From positions 1 to 57,593 of the forward strand of contig JALOOX010000015.1 in the NCBI GenBank assembly GCA_025454175.1: 57,593 nucleotides of DNA, in the 5' to 3' direction. Below, in pieces: positions 1-9,806 of the stretch (position 1 is its first letter; each line of letters begins with the position of its first letter). This stretch comes from Syntrophobacteraceae bacterium. Its GTDB lineage: Bacteria; Desulfobacterota; Syntrophobacteria; Syntrophobacterales; Syntrophobacteraceae. Below the pieces are notes generated by a model. That model was not told the origin of the DNA and ran no database searches. It worked only from the letters and a program-made list of their open reading frames with translations. Position numbers and translations under genes: made by a program.

Positions 1-1298
1 GTGGTCACGCGGAAGTACCGGTAAGCCCGGGAGGCTTCCCGCCCGCCCGAGAGGGCCCTGGCCTCGACGGTGACCAGCATGGGGAGCCCTTCATGGACCT
101 CGAACCGGAATGATGCCGTATTGTCCTTGAGAGCTACGTCCTGTCTCAGGAGCTCCCGGCGCTTTCGATCCAGGACCTGCACCCGGAGGAGCTCGTCGGG
201 AAGGAACTCGCCCTCCACCTGGACGGAGCCCGAAATGGTATCGCCCACCTCGCCCCATTCCCGGTCGAGTTGGACGTCGGCGACTCTGCGGCGGGCGGTC
301 ACTTCGAAGGGGATCGTAGCCCAGGTTTCAACCCCCTCCGAGCCGATGATGATGGCGTCGGCGTGATAGGGGCCCGCAGGCAGGTCCGGGAGAGGAAGCT
401 CGATCTGCGTGCCAGCGGCCGCCTCCCGGAGAGGCCAGGAGAAGGGCTCGTCGGCGGGCCTGCGGAGGGAAAGGTGCAGCACAGGCTTTTCGCCCAGGGG
501 TGTGCCCGAAAGCTTCACCGTGAGCTTCCTGGTCGGGGCGTCAGACACGGGTTGTGGCGCCGACGGGTCGGGTTGCCCGTCCAGGTGGGGTGAGAGCTGC
601 AGGCTTACCTGCATGGCGGGCTCTTTCCCGGCAGCCCACAGGACGGCCCGGCCGAGCCGCTCCTGCCAATAGTCGTAATCCACCTCCCAGCCTTCGTGGT
701 AGTCGATCTCCGGCCGGCTGCCGAGGCGGACACCCCGACCGCCGCCGATCCGAAAGGCCTCAGCTGTCTCCGGGGGGCCGAGAAAAGGCGATTGCGGACT
801 CAGATGGTTCTCGTCGCCGAAAAGGGCGGGATCGCCTGGACCGACGAAGACGATGCCCGCGCCGCCGGCCACGGCATCCAGGATCATCTGCTTCTGGGCA
901 TAGGGGACATGGCTCATGGGAAGATCCAGAAACACGAAAACGTCCCATTTCTGTTGGAGGAGATCGAGCATGCGGGCCTCACCGATTTGGCCGCCGTGCC
1001 AGTGGCTTTTGTCGGTGTCCACGATCCTGGCCCAAAATACGGCCTGGGCGTCGATGTCGAACCGCTGCATGAGCTCGACGCATTCGCGGGGGTGCGTGCC
1101 TCTGCCGTCCACGAAGAACAGCACGCGCGTCTTGCCCATGGCGTACGGCTGGGCCCAGTCGGTGTGCGGGGTTTCAAACTCGAAGGTGAGGGCGTGGTCG
1201 ATTTCCAGCTCCGCTCGGTCCTGGGCAACGGCCGTCATGGGGCGTCCCGCAAGCAGAAACAGCGCGAGGACGGATAGCCGGAAAAGCCGGCTGGCCAT
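1..1298 (-). CDS. Secreted protein with glutamine-amidotransferase-like and Ig-like regions (3' end outside window)
   Basis: The minus-strand reading frame is open from an ATG at 1298 to the window edge (about 432 codons visible), so the C-terminus is missing. The first residues form a typical signal peptide: Arg, then a hydrophobic run (LSVLALFLLAG), then an AVAQ-like cleavage site, so export is likely. Residues about 45-150 contain alternating hydrophobic strands with FVDGRG, DVFVFLDLP and GGAGIVFVG, reminiscent of the glutamine-amidotransferase-like fold in uncharacterised secreted proteins. The rest looks like beta-sandwich (Ig-like) domains. An in-frame ATG at 1337 would add 13 residues; neither start has a convincing ribosome binding site. 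Function is unknown. It lies just downstream of a palindromic repeat copy. Confidence 0.7.
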   Translation of the reverse strand, partial: MASRLFRLSVLALFLLAGRPMTAVAQDRAELEIDHALTFEFETPHTDWAQPYAMGKTRVLFFVDGRGTHPRECVELMQRFDIDAQAVFWARIVDTDKSHWHGGQIGEARMLDLLQQKWDVFVFLDLPMSHVPYAQKQMILDAVAGGAGIVFVGPGDPALFGDENHLSPQSPFLGPPETAEAFRIGGGRGVRLGSRPEIDYHEGWEVDYDYWQERLGRAVLWAAGKEPAMQVSLQLSPHLDGQPDPSAPQPVSDAPTRKLTVKLSGTPLGEKPVLHLSLRRPADEPFSWPLREAAAGTQIELPLPDLPAGPYHADAIIIGSEGVETWATIPFEVTARRRVADVQLDREWGEVGDTISGSVQVEGEFLPDELLRVQVLDRKRRELLRQDVALKDNTASFRFEVHEGLPMLVTVEARALSGGREASRAYRYFRVT

Positions 1299-1362
1299 GG
1301 GCCTGTGGGTGGGGGTGAAACGCCGGGGATCGATCATGATGGGCTGCTGTTGAACCGATGAT

Positions 1363-1474
1363 GGGCCGCTGATGCACGCTGATTTGCGGTGATCAAGAGA
1401 AAGGGAATGTCAAGAGAAAGATAGAGAGAAGAGGTGTAGAGAGGTGATCAGCGGCTTTTCAGCGTTCATCAGCG
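1363..1474 (-). repeat. Palindromic repeat, copy A
   Basis: This copy is about 112 bp and aligns along its whole length with the sequence at 1908-2018. Read on the minus strand, it opens with CGCTGATGAACGCTGAAA and closes with ATCAGCGTGCATCAGCG, which are near-perfect inverted arms. Each arm carries two to three CGCTGAT units spaced 10-11 nt apart, and the central part is pyrimidine-rich. The upstream gene's last codon (CGC, Arg) and its TGA stop lie inside the 5' arm. Confidence 0.85.
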
Positions 1475-1900
1475 TCCCATTCCCTTCCTGTTGTTGTCGA
1501 AGGCTTTGCGAACGACCTGCGGCTTCGGCCCGAAGTTCAGGAGCAGTCCCACCTCGTATTCCGTCGCCTTGAGATAGTTGAGGAGCTGCGCGTGATGCTC
1601 GGCTGCGAGCTGGGCTGCGGCCTTGAGCTCAAGGATGACCTTGTCTTCGACGACCAGGTCGGCAAAGTAATCCCCCACGCCGACGTTGTCGAAGTAGACC
1701 GTGACGGCTTGCTGCTGGACCACGTTCAGGCCTTCCTTGCGCAGGCGGAGGGCGAGCGCGTTCTCGTAAACCTTTTCGAGGAACCCGTGGCCAAGGGTAT
1801 TGTAGACTTCGTAGAAGATGCGGATGATCTTCTGGGTAACATCGCCGTGCTTATGGGTCTCCGGGGAGTAAAGCGGTGCCGGGCTGCTCATGTCGGACAT
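1469..1900 (-). CDS. GxxExxY family protein (PD-(D/E)xK nuclease-like)
   Basis: This 143-aa protein carries the family signature G-F-L-E-K-V-Y near residue 40. Members of this family (PDDEXK_3) are predicted PD-(D/E)xK-fold nucleases of unknown role. The sequence retains a fitting active-site pattern: an Asp in DYFADLV followed by ELK (Asp-x9-Glu-x-Lys) around residues 80-93. Length is normal for the family. The gene sits between two ~111-bp palindromic repeats, and its Arg codon and TGA stop come from the left repeat. The ATG at 1900 has only a weak ribosome binding site (GTAAGAA). No toxin partner or other defence gene is adjacent. A mobile-cassette role is inference. Confidence 0.85.
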   Translation of the reverse strand: MSDMSSPAPLYSPETHKHGDVTQKIIRIFYEVYNTLGHGFLEKVYENALALRLRKEGLNVVQQQAVTVYFDNVGVGDYFADLVVEDKVILELKAAAQLAAEHHAQLLNYLKATEYEVGLLLNFGPKPQVVRKAFDNNRKGMGR

Positions 1901-1907
1901 TTCTTAC

Positions 1908-2018
1908 GGGCCGCTGATGCACGCTGATGCGCGCTGATTAAGACCAAGGGATTGTCAAAAGAGAATTGTAGAAAAGGGTGTACAGAGGAAATCAGCGTTT
2001 TTTCAGCGTTCATCAGCG
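1908..2018 (-). repeat. Palindromic repeat, copy B
   Basis: This is a direct repeat of 1363-1474. On the minus strand it runs from CGCTGATGAACGCTGAAAA to GCATCAGCGTGCATCAGCG, with three CGCTGAT units per arm and a pyrimidine-rich centre containing TTGACA. It separates the broken dehydrogenase gene from the GxxExxY gene and supplies the dehydrogenase stop codon (TGA, 2013-2015). The RNA could fold into a long imperfect hairpin. Confidence 0.85.
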
Positions 2019-3660
2019 GGCGGCTCGCACTTCGTCCTTGATGCGCTTGATGTGGCCGCGGCCGAGGCCCTTGACTTCGCAGCCGAGCTCGAAGTAGCGG
2101 CGGATGGTCGCGTCGTCGAGGATCCCGAAGCAGTCGACGATGGCCGCCGGGCGGCCCGTCATCCGGACGATCTCGTCGGGGTCGAGCTGCATGTAGGCCT
2201 GGTGGCGGACGGCCAGGACGACGGCGTCGGCTTCGTGGAGGGCGTCTGACATGGTCTCGCAGATGCCGAGCTCACAGAGCTTTTCCTGGTTTCGGAAGAA
2301 CCTGGCCCAGGAATGCCCCGGGGCCGGGTAGGTGTCCTGCTTTTCGAGCTCCCACCAGTGCCTGACGTAGGGATCGTGGACCACCACATCGGCTCCCATC
2401 TCCGTCAGCTTGCGGACGACCAGCTCCGAGCCGCTGTAGCGCGTGTCTCCAACATCTTCCCGGTAGGAGGCTCCGAGGAGAGCGATCTTGGAGGCCGCGA
2501 CGATTTTCCCCATGTTGCGCAGGGCGTCGCGCACCAGCTGCGCCACGTGGAGGCCGCGGGTGTCGTTGATGTCGATGGCCTGGGGCGTGATCTTGAAAAT
2601 GTCGTCCTCGAAGCCCATGAGGGTCTGGTAGGCCCAGACCCCCAGGCCGCCGTCCTTGGGGAGGCAGTAGCCGCCGATTCCGGGGCCGGGGAAGATCATG
2701 TTGGAGTGGGTCGGCCGCACCTTGATGGCCTGGATGACCTTGATGAGGTCCACGCCGTTGCGCTCGGCGAAGAGGCTCCATTCATGCAAAAATGCCAGGA
2801 TGGTGGCCCGGTAGGAGTTCTCGACGATCTTGCAGGTTTCGCTTTCGATGGGGCGGCTCAACACCGTGAGAGGGTACTGCTCCACGTTGAGGACGTCGGA
2901 GAGGAACGCCTGGACACGCTCCCGCGCTTTGTCGTTGATGCCGCTGCAGACCCGCCAGAAATCCCGGATGGAGGAGACGTAGTTGCGGCCGGGCATGACC
3001 CGTTCGAAGGAGTGGGCCAGGAGCGGCTCCACATCCCGCAGGCCGCGCCGCTTCCGGGTTGATCCTCTCGCCTATGATCTTGAGACTCTCCTCGAGGGCG
3101 GCGATCTCGGCGCGGCCCTGCCTCACGTTGCCGAGGGTCTCCTTGAAATAGTCGCACTGCACGTCGACCACGACCACGTCGGCCAGCGTCAGGGCATCGT
3201 AGGTGAAAGTGGCCGTGAGGGTCTTTTTCTCCAGAACGCACCGCTCGATCATGGGCGCCACTTCCGGGTCCTCGGCCTGCACCGGGGCCAGGCCGCGATT
3301 CAGATAGTGGATCTTCCAGTAGGATCGCGTGGACGGGCGCTGCATGCCGATGACGAACCTGGAGGGCGTTCCTGTCGCCCGATCCACGGAATCGGCGACG
3401 ATTCCGGCCATCACCGCGCCCACGAAGCCGACGCCCATGACCACGACGATCTCGCGGCCCATGAGTCGCTGCTCGCTGACAACCCATTGAAGTCGCTTGA
3501 ATTCACTGTCGTAGTCCTCCGGAGATGGCAGGGGAAACCGCTCTCCCGCGGGACAAACGGATACCGTGGGCTCATCATGAAGACGGGTGGGCTCGGGCTC
3601 CAGTTGCCGGGGCTTTTGTGTCATGTGCTCTCCTGCGGATTGAACGGACGGAATGCTCAC
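2013..3660 (-). pseudogene. Nucleotide-sugar dehydrogenase (UDP-glucose/GDP-mannose DH family), broken by an internal deletion
   Basis: Two reading frames together make one dehydrogenase. The N-terminal part (3660 to about 3050) has the Rossmann start VVVMGVGFVGAVMAG and runs to IGERINPEA. The C-terminal part (from about 3032) resumes at EPLLAHSFERVMPGRNY and carries the central and C-terminal domains, including the catalytic-cysteine motif GPGIGGYCLPKDGG. Intact relatives have about 25-30 residues between these blocks, including the LIETTV-PPGTT segment; here they are missing and the frame shifts. The combined length (1648 nt) is not a multiple of three. Such enzymes oxidise UDP-sugars to uronic acids for surface polysaccharide. 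An assembly error is possible, but the missing segment looks too large for a simple base-call slip. Confidence 0.75.
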
Positions 3661-4135
3661 GAATGCTTTCTGAATGCTCGACCCATGGCGGACGGCATGG
3701 CCACGGAGTGAAAGGGGCCATAGGTCAATGACCGCGCAGGGTGTCGGCTCATGATGCGGACAGCTCCGCCAACTCGGTTACATGATCGCTCTCCATGCAG
3801 TCCGCCGAGCTGCGGAATGGTTTGGGGACAGAGCAAGTCTTCTGCCAACCTCGGCCATGTCTTGATCGCCTGCCTGATGGTGTCTGCATGCGGGGAGGGA
3901 ATTCATGAGGCGAAAACCGCCTGGGGGCTGGGTTTGAGCTTTGTTTCACCAAGGTTCCGGGACTCATGGAAGGCCGGCTCACTTCGCCCGGGATGGATCC
4001 TGATGGGGGTGAAGCCATGGGCTCTCTCGTGAAGACATGCCCCTTGAACGTCGGTATCTTGACGATCTTGAGGGCGTTTTGGGGAGTGGAAGGTGCGACG
4101 GTCGTCAAGGCATTGACGATGGAACGGATTGCCAC
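3661..4135. other. Intergenic stretch, no supported gene
   Basis: Short open frames exist on both strands (for example 3749-4135 minus with a GTG start, 3751-4032 plus), but none has a good ribosome binding site, a recognisable motif or normal amino-acid composition. It may be promoter sequence for the dehydrogenase or degraded coding DNA. I see no clear repeat or terminator. Confidence 0.5.
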
Positions 4136-4744
4136 CTATGCGGCCAGCTTTCGCTTGATCTCGGAGACTTCTCTTTCCAGTGCCGTCAACCTCTGGGCAA
4201 GCTGAACGTGCTCGTCCCGGCGCACAATGACCTCGTAGAGCCGGTCGAGTCTCGAATCGAATTTCTCGGATGTGTCCCTGATTTCGGAGCCCATCCTTTC
4301 ACGAAGGGAATCGATGCGATCGTTGTTCTCCTTGAAGCCGGACCGCAATTCCTCGCGCAGAGCATCGAGGCGACCCTGTACCGCCTGGATATCGGATCGC
4401 ATCTCCTCGCGCAGAGTGTCGATCCGGCCGTTCGTGGCCTGGATCTCGGACCGCAATTCCTCGCGCGAAGCATCGATCCGGCCCCAAATCGCCTGGATAT
4501 CGGATCGGATCTCCTCGCGGAGAGTGTCGATCCGACCGTTCGTGGCCTGGATCTCGGATCGCAATTCCTCGCGCAGTGCGTCGATTCGCCGGCTTTGATC
4601 CGCCAGATGAAGATTGACGTCGTCAAGCCGCTTGTTGGTCACCTCGAGGACAGCCCTGATTTCCCGGTTTTCTTCCCTGATCCTGTCCAGCTCGGGAACG
4701 ATGAGCTCTTTAAAGCCGGCTCGGATGCCTTCCATGATGTCCAT
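4136..4744 (-). CDS. Coiled-coil protein with six 18-residue repeats
   Basis: This 202-aa protein is almost entirely charged alpha-helix. Residues 53-160 consist of six consecutive 18-residue units with consensus R-I-D-x-L-R-E-E-L-R-S-(D/E)-I-Q-A-x-x-G, followed by a C-terminal coiled coil ending EVSEIKRKLAA. There is no signal peptide or membrane segment, so it is probably cytoplasmic. The N-terminus (GIRAGFKELIVPELDRI) resembles tethering segments of small coiled-coil proteins. It follows the two-kinase operon by about 110 bp on the same strand and may or may not be co-transcribed. Function unknown. Confidence 0.8.
   Translation of the reverse strand: MDIMEGIRAGFKELIVPELDRIREENREIRAVLEVTNKRLDDVNLHLADQSRRIDALREELRSEIQATNGRIDTLREEIRSDIQAIWGRIDASREELRSEIQATNGRIDTLREEMRSDIQAVQGRLDALREELRSGFKENNDRIDSLRERMGSEIRDTSEKFDSRLDRLYEVIVRRDEHVQLAQRLTALEREVSEIKRKLAA
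4265..4588 (-). repeat. Six tandem 54-bp coding repeats
   Basis: Six in-frame 54-bp units encode the 18-residue repeats of the coiled-coil protein. Several share long near-identical stretches such as TCCTCGCGCAGAG on the plus strand, with alternating IRSD and LRSE versions, which suggests recent duplication of a two-unit (108-bp) block. Copy number could vary by slippage or recombination. Confidence 0.85.
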
Positions 4745-4855
4745 GCCTGCTCCTTGATTCCTCGGTGGGAGGGGCCCCCATTGCGGCGTTTTGATGTCAG
4801 TATATCCTTCAAGCCATTGCTGTCAATGGCCTGATGTCGCTCCCGGTGGGACTGT

Positions 4856-7081
4856 TCAACTCGATAGCGGCGCTTTTCCGGTGGTTGGAGCCTGATGGTC
4901 GCCCAATGCATCGCGAACGGCCCTGGCCATCCTGGAAATGAGGACCGGTTTCATGACGAAGGCCCGGATGCCCAGCGCCTTGGCGTCCTCTTCGGTGATC
5001 TCCTCGCTGTAGCCCGTGCAGAGCACGATGGGGATGTCGTTTCGAATCCGCATGAGCTCCAGGGCCAGCTTGTCGCCGGTCATGCCGGGCATGGTCATGT
5101 CCGTGACGACCAGGTCAAAGCGGTGGGGATCAGACCTGAAAAGCTCCAGGGCATCCAGGCTGTTGATTCGGGACTCCACACTGTATCCCAGGTGCTCGAG
5201 CGTCTTTTTCACCACTTCCATGTGAAGCTGGTCGTCGTCTACCAGCAGGATGTGCTCGTGGCCCGTGGGGATTTCCTCCTGGATTCTCGCAATCGAAGCC
5301 ATCTTCTCCTGAATGACGGGGAAGTACAGATCGAATGTGGAGCCCTTTCCCGGTTCACTCCTCACCGACACCACGCCGCCATGACTCTGCACAATGCCGT
5401 GCACCACGGCCAGCCCGAGGCCGGTGCCGACTCCCTTCTCCTTGGTGGTGAAGTAGGGATCGAAGATCCTCGCCATGGTTGCCTCATCCATACCCTGGCC
5501 GGTGTCTCTCACCGTGACCCTGACATGAGGACCGGCTTTGAGGGCGGGGTGAATGAGCGTACATTCCGGTCCCAGACCCGCCGATGCCAGCTCGACCTCC
5601 AACAGGCCGCCTTTCTCCCTCATGGCATGATGGGCATTGGTGCACAGGTTCATGAGGACCTGGTGGATCTGCACCGGGTCGGCCATGACGATCCCGATAT
5701 CCGGACCTATGCTGGTGCGGATTTCGATGGTGGCCGGAAGCGATGCCCTCATGAACTTGAGGACCTCCTTGACGGTGTGGCCGATCTGGATCGGTTTCCG
5801 CTCTTCCTCGCTCTGCCGGCTGAAAGCCAGGATCTGCCGGACCAGATCCCTCGCCCGCTCTCCGGCGGTCAAGACCATCTGGAGGTTGTCCCTGAGCCTG
5901 GGATTATCGGGAGATCCCATGAGGGCCAGCTCCGCATAACCGATCATGGCGCCAAGGATGTTGTTGAAATCATGGGCAATGCCGCCGGCCAGGGTCCCCA
6001 GGGCCTCCACCTTCTGGGACCGCTGCAGGTGCTGTTGAAGCGCGTGGCGCTCGGCTTCGGCCTCCTCGATGCGGGTGAGGCTCTCCCTGAGCTCCATGGC
6101 ATGCTGCTGCACCTGCTCGTAGAGCAAGCTCTTCTTGAGCCCGATGGACATCTCGTTGGCGAGGGTTTCGAGAAAGGGCGCCTGTTCATGAAAGTCCCTC
6201 GCTTCCAGCGATGCGATCCCCAGCACTCCGATGACTTCGTTGCCGCTGCGCAATGGCAGGGCGGCGAAGGACTGGAAACCGGCCTCCCGGCATTCCTCCA
6301 TGGTACAGCGGGAGTCCGAGGTGATGCCCGGAGAGTAGATGGGCTTGTTTTCGCCGGCGGCCAGCCCGCAGAGACAGCTGCCCACCCTGTGTGGGTGCGT
6401 TGGCCGCCACTCCTTTTCAAAATGCCCGGGGATGCTTCCTCTGGGCAGCAGTTCATCCCCATCGCGCAGGAACAACACGGCGAGGTCTGGATTCGCGGCG
6501 TGCACGATCTCGCGCAATCCGCACTGCACGGCATCGTCCAACGTAATGCATTCGTTCACTTTTCGAGCCAGCCGGTTGAAGACGGACAACTCCTCGGCCC
6601 GTCGTCGGAGCGCGGCCTCGCTCGCCCTCAAGGCACGCGTGCGGTCCTCCACCAGCCGTTCCAGGTCGTCCAGGTACTTGCGGTTTTCTTCCTCAAGATG
6701 CAGCTTGAGGTCAATGAGGCTCTTGACGTGCAAGGCATTGCGAACGGTTTTCAGGATCTCGTTCTTGCCCACCGGCTTCTGCAGGTAGTCCACGGCGCCC
6801 AGGCGCAGCGACTCCGAGGCCGTCTCCAGGGTCGGCTCCCCCGTCATCATGATCACCTGCTCATGGGCCGATCTCTCGCGGATGCGACGAAGCAGATCCA
6901 CGCCGGATACCCTGGGCAGGATGATATCGGTCAGCACCACGTCGATGGGCTTGCCCTCAATGACAGCCATGGCGGATTCGGCTTCCTCCGCCGTGTCGAC
7001 GGAATGGCCGTCCATTTCGAGAAAGGCCTTGACGGTCAGTCGAATGCTGCGCTCGTCATCCACTACGAGTATATTACCCAT
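4856..7081 (-). CDS. Hybrid histidine kinase, REC-GAF-HisKA-HATPase-REC
   Basis: The protein is 741 aa from ATG 7081; a longer frame exists, but [10 protein letters not shown] is the natural receiver start. Domains: receiver 1-115 (D52 in LTDIILP, Lys in LQKPV); coiled coil 120-170; GAF about 185-320; HisKA with H370 in GGIAHDFNN; HATPase about 435-590 (DTGQGM, GTGLGLAV); second receiver about 610-725 (D661 in VVTDMTMPG). No membrane segment is visible, so it is cytoplasmic. The start overlaps the stop of the upstream kinase by 8 nt, indicating translational coupling. The N-terminal receiver probably accepts phosphate from that kinase, but no DNA-binding output is encoded here. Confidence 0.9.
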   Translation of the reverse strand: MGNILVVDDERSIRLTVKAFLEMDGHSVDTAEEAESAMAVIEGKPIDVVLTDIILPRVSGVDLLRRIRERSAHEQVIMMTGEPTLETASESLRLGAVDYLQKPVGKNEILKTVRNALHVKSLIDLKLHLEEENRKYLDDLERLVEDRTRALRASEAALRRRAEELSVFNRLARKVNECITLDDAVQCGLREIVHAANPDLAVLFLRDGDELLPRGSIPGHFEKEWRPTHPHRVGSCLCGLAAGENKPIYSPGITSDSRCTMEECREAGFQSFAALPLRSGNEVIGVLGIASLEARDFHEQAPFLETLANEMSIGLKKSLLYEQVQQHAMELRESLTRIEEAEAERHALQQHLQRSQKVEALGTLAGGIAHDFNNILGAMIGYAELALMGSPDNPRLRDNLQMVLTAGERARDLVRQILAFSRQSEEERKPIQIGHTVKEVLKFMRASLPATIEIRTSIGPDIGIVMADPVQIHQVLMNLCTNAHHAMREKGGLLEVELASAGLGPECTLIHPALKAGPHVRVTVRDTGQGMDEATMARIFDPYFTTKEKGVGTGLGLAVVHGIVQSHGGVVSVRSEPGKGSTFDLYFPVIQEKMASIARIQEEIPTGHEHILLVDDDQLHMEVVKKTLEHLGYSVESRINSLDALELFRSDPHRFDLVVTDMTMPGMTGDKLALELMRIRNDIPIVLCTGYSEEITEEDAKALGIRAFVMKPVLISRMARAVRDALGDHQAPTTGKAPLSS

Positions 7082-9746
7082 TGGCTGCCTCCGTTGGATC
7101 CTCGCAAAGCGATTCTCCATTGTCCAGGGGAAGGTCCACGTGGAACCGCGTCGCCAGCCCCGGTTCACTCTCGAAGCTCAGCTCCCCGCCATGGTCCCGG
7201 ACGATGCCGTAGCTGATGGAGAGGCCCAGGCCGGTCCCGGTCTCCTTGGGCTTGGTGGTGAAGAAGGGATCGAAGATCCGGTCCCGGACCTCCGCCGGGA
7301 TGCCGCCGCCACGGTCCTCGACGGTGGCTCGAATGAACCGGCGGCCCTCCTTGCGGAGGAGCCCCGCAAAAACCCGAAGCTTTTTGTCCGGGCTGTGGCC
7401 CGGGTATCGCTCGTTGAGGGCGTCGCGGGCGTTGGTCATGAGGTTCATCAGGACCTGCTGGATCTGCTGGCTCCGACATCGGATGCTGGGCAGGTCGTCG
7501 GGGATGCTGACCTCCAGGTCGATCTGGTCATGGCGCATCACCGTCTGGATGAGGGAGAGCACCGAGGATACGATATCCTGCAGCAGGGCGGGGCTGTGGG
7601 ATTGCTTCTCGTGCCGGGCAAAGGTCAACAGGTTCCTGACGATCCCGGCGATGCGCTCGGTTTCGTGGATGATCTCGCCGGCATACTCCCTCGACGGGTT
7701 GTCGTCCCCTTGACGGTCCAGGATGAGCTGCGCATAGTTCATGATACCGTTGATGGGATTGTTGATCTCGTGAGCCACACCGCTGGCCAGGGTCCCGATG
7801 GACTCGATCTTCTGGGCTTGCATCAGCTGCTCCTCCAGTTTACGCGTCTCGGTGATGTCGCGGGAGTTGACAACCACTCCCACCACTTTCCCCGTTTCAT
7901 CCGACATGGGAAAGTACATGACATCCATGACTCTGCGGCCGAGCCCGGCAAATTCAAAGGGCGCTTGAAAGTTGACGGTTTCTCCCGACAGGGTCCGGTC
8001 GAACTGGGGTTGAATCCTTTGGCGAAACGCACTCTCGCCCAGGATCTGGGGCACTGACCGGCCGATGACCTCTTCGCGTGATTTCCGATGTGCTCTCAGG
8101 AAGCTCTCATTCACGGCTTCGTATATGTAATCCCTGCTGACGAGGGCCATCAGGTCCCGTGAGGTCGATACGATGCGCTCGTATTTTCGAAGGTTTTCCT
8201 CGGCCCGCTTTCGCTCAGAGATATCCGTGTGGGATCCGGCCAAACGCACGGCCTTGCCTTCATCATCCCATTCCACGACCTTGCCACGCGACAGAATCCA
8301 GCGCCAATCCCCGCTTTTCGTCTTGAGCCGAACCTCGATGGCGAATGAGGAAATCTCCTCCACCGCCCGGTGAACCGTTTCTTCCGCCTGTTCCAGGTCA
8401 TCCGGGTGAACCAGGCTCCGCCAGCTTTCATAGCCGGGCGGAAACTCGTCCGGTTCGTACCCCAGCATGGTGTAATAGCGGGGGCTGAAGTACACACGAC
8501 CCGTTCCAAAGTTCCAGTCCCAGATGCCGTCGAACGTTCCCTCGAGGGACAACCGCAGCCGCTCCTCGCTCAGCCGCAGGGACTCCTCCGTTTGCCTCAG
8601 GTCGGCAAAACGCTGCTCCAGGTCCTTCAAGGTCTGGCGTAACTGGGCCGTCATGCTGTTGAAAGCGAAGGCGAGGGAGGCGATTTCCCTCGATCCACTC
8701 ACGGCAGCCTGCAGGTCCCGCTCTCCGGCGGCGATCCGGGATGCGGTCTCCGTCAGGTTGATCACCGGATGCGCCAGGCGTCTGGCAATCAGCACTCCGA
8801 GCACCCCCGCGATGATTGAAAGGGCCATCGTGAACGCAACAGCCCTCGAGAGCTCCTGGAAGACTCCCCTGTAGGCCTCGTCCCAGGGCAGTTCGGTGAT
8901 GACAGCCCAGTCCGGGGTTTTCAGCGGGACGTAGGTCCCCACCACGGTGACTCCCCGCAGCCCCGGATACCTGCTCACCGTTTCGGGCTGAGAGGCACCG
9001 TTGCTCTTCATGAAATCCGCCACTGGCTTCAAGTGAGACACATTCTCACCTCTCAGCACCCGGGCCGTGTCGTGGAAGGCCAGCAGATTGCCCTTTCTGT
9101 CCGAAACGTACACGTAGCCGCTCTTGCCCACCTTGAGACGATCCACGACGTCCCACATGGATTTCAGGTTCAGCTCGGCGATCAGGGTACCTTTCACCTC
9201 TCCCAGCACGTTGGTTAACGGGACAGCCAGGGCCACCATCGGCTCATTGGTTACAGAATCGATGGAAACCCGGCTGATTTCTCTCCCCTGCCGCATTTCA
9301 GGTCGCGGCAGAATACCTTCCAGTTCGGTCGGGCTCCATCTGGTCTTCCACATGGACCCCCGAGAGGCCTGGGCGAGGATCCGATGATCTTCTCCAAGGA
9401 GTACCACACGCCGGATACCCGGCTGCGCTCCCAGCAAACCCTGCAGAGTCTCTCTCTGTTCCGCCTCGGATCCGGCATCGAGACGGGTCAGCCAGACGGC
9501 CGATTCCAGCAAGTTGAAGGTCTGCTCGATGAAGTTGCTGACCGTCTTTGCCGCATCCTGTGCCGTGACCTGCTGCCTGTTGGAGATGACGGCCTCCTGC
9601 ATCCTGATGTTGAAGAAAACCTCGATGCCGGCATAAATGAGAAGAGCCACAGCGCTCAGGCAGAAGAAAGCGGCTGCCAGGGTGGTGCTCATCTTCCATG
9701 CCGGAGAGGCTGCATCTGTTGTCGTCTTCATGGGTTTCCCACTCAT
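7074..9746 (-). CDS. Membrane histidine kinase, dCACHE-HAMP-PAS-PAS-HisKA-HATPase
   Basis: The 890-aa protein has a TM helix at about 20-45, a periplasmic double-Cache-like sensor at 46-300 (ending [18 protein letters not shown] and [10 protein letters not shown]), a TM helix at about 302-322, HAMP to 370, a PAS with PAC (395-510; [12 protein letters not shown]), a second PAS (515-635), HisKA with His at about 659 ([10 protein letters not shown]) and HATPase ([17 protein letters not shown]). It senses a periplasmic ligand and phosphorylates a receiver. A GGGAG ribosome site precedes ATG 9746. It lies between a substrate-binding lipoprotein upstream and the hybrid kinase downstream, which suggests binding-protein-assisted sensing. 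Confidence 0.92.
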   Translation of the reverse strand: MSGKPMKTTTDAASPAWKMSTTLAAAFFCLSAVALLIYAGIEVFFNIRMQEAVISNRQQVTAQDAAKTVSNFIEQTFNLLESAVWLTRLDAGSEAEQRETLQGLLGAQPGIRRVVLLGEDHRILAQASRGSMWKTRWSPTELEGILPRPEMRQGREISRVSIDSVTNEPMVALAVPLTNVLGEVKGTLIAELNLKSMWDVVDRLKVGKSGYVYVSDRKGNLLAFHDTARVLRGENVSHLKPVADFMKSNGASQPETVSRYPGLRGVTVVGTYVPLKTPDWAVITELPWDEAYRGVFQELSRAVAFTMALSIIAGVLGVLIARRLAHPVINLTETASRIAAGERDLQAAVSGSREIASLAFAFNSMTAQLRQTLKDLEQRFADLRQTEESLRLSEERLRLSLEGTFDGIWDWNFGTGRVYFSPRYYTMLGYEPDEFPPGYESWRSLVHPDDLEQAEETVHRAVEEISSFAIEVRLKTKSGDWRWILSRGKVVEWDDEGKAVRLAGSHTDISERKRAEENLRKYERIVSTSRDLMALVSRDYIYEAVNESFLRAHRKSREEVIGRSVPQILGESAFRQRIQPQFDRTLSGETVNFQAPFEFAGLGRRVMDVMYFPMSDETGKVVGVVVNSRDITETRKLEEQLMQAQKIESIGTLASGVAHEINNPINGIMNYAQLILDRQGDDNPSREYAGEIIHETERIAGIVRNLLTFARHEKQSHSPALLQDIVSSVLSLIQTVMRHDQIDLEVSIPDDLPSIRCRSQQIQQVLMNLMTNARDALNERYPGHSPDKKLRVFAGLLRKEGRRFIRATVEDRGGGIPAEVRDRIFDPFFTTKPKETGTGLGLSISYGIVRDHGGELSFESEPGLATRFHVDLPLDNGESLCEDPTEAANG

Positions 9747-9806
9747 CGGATGCTCCCGCGGAGCTATACTGATTTCATTCGGTCGCTCAACTGCGTTGAG
9801 ATGTAT

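Noticed and set aside
3749-4135. 128-codon minus frame as a gene
   Set aside because: GTG start without a ribosome site, odd composition rich in Pro, Ser and Arg, and no recognised motif.
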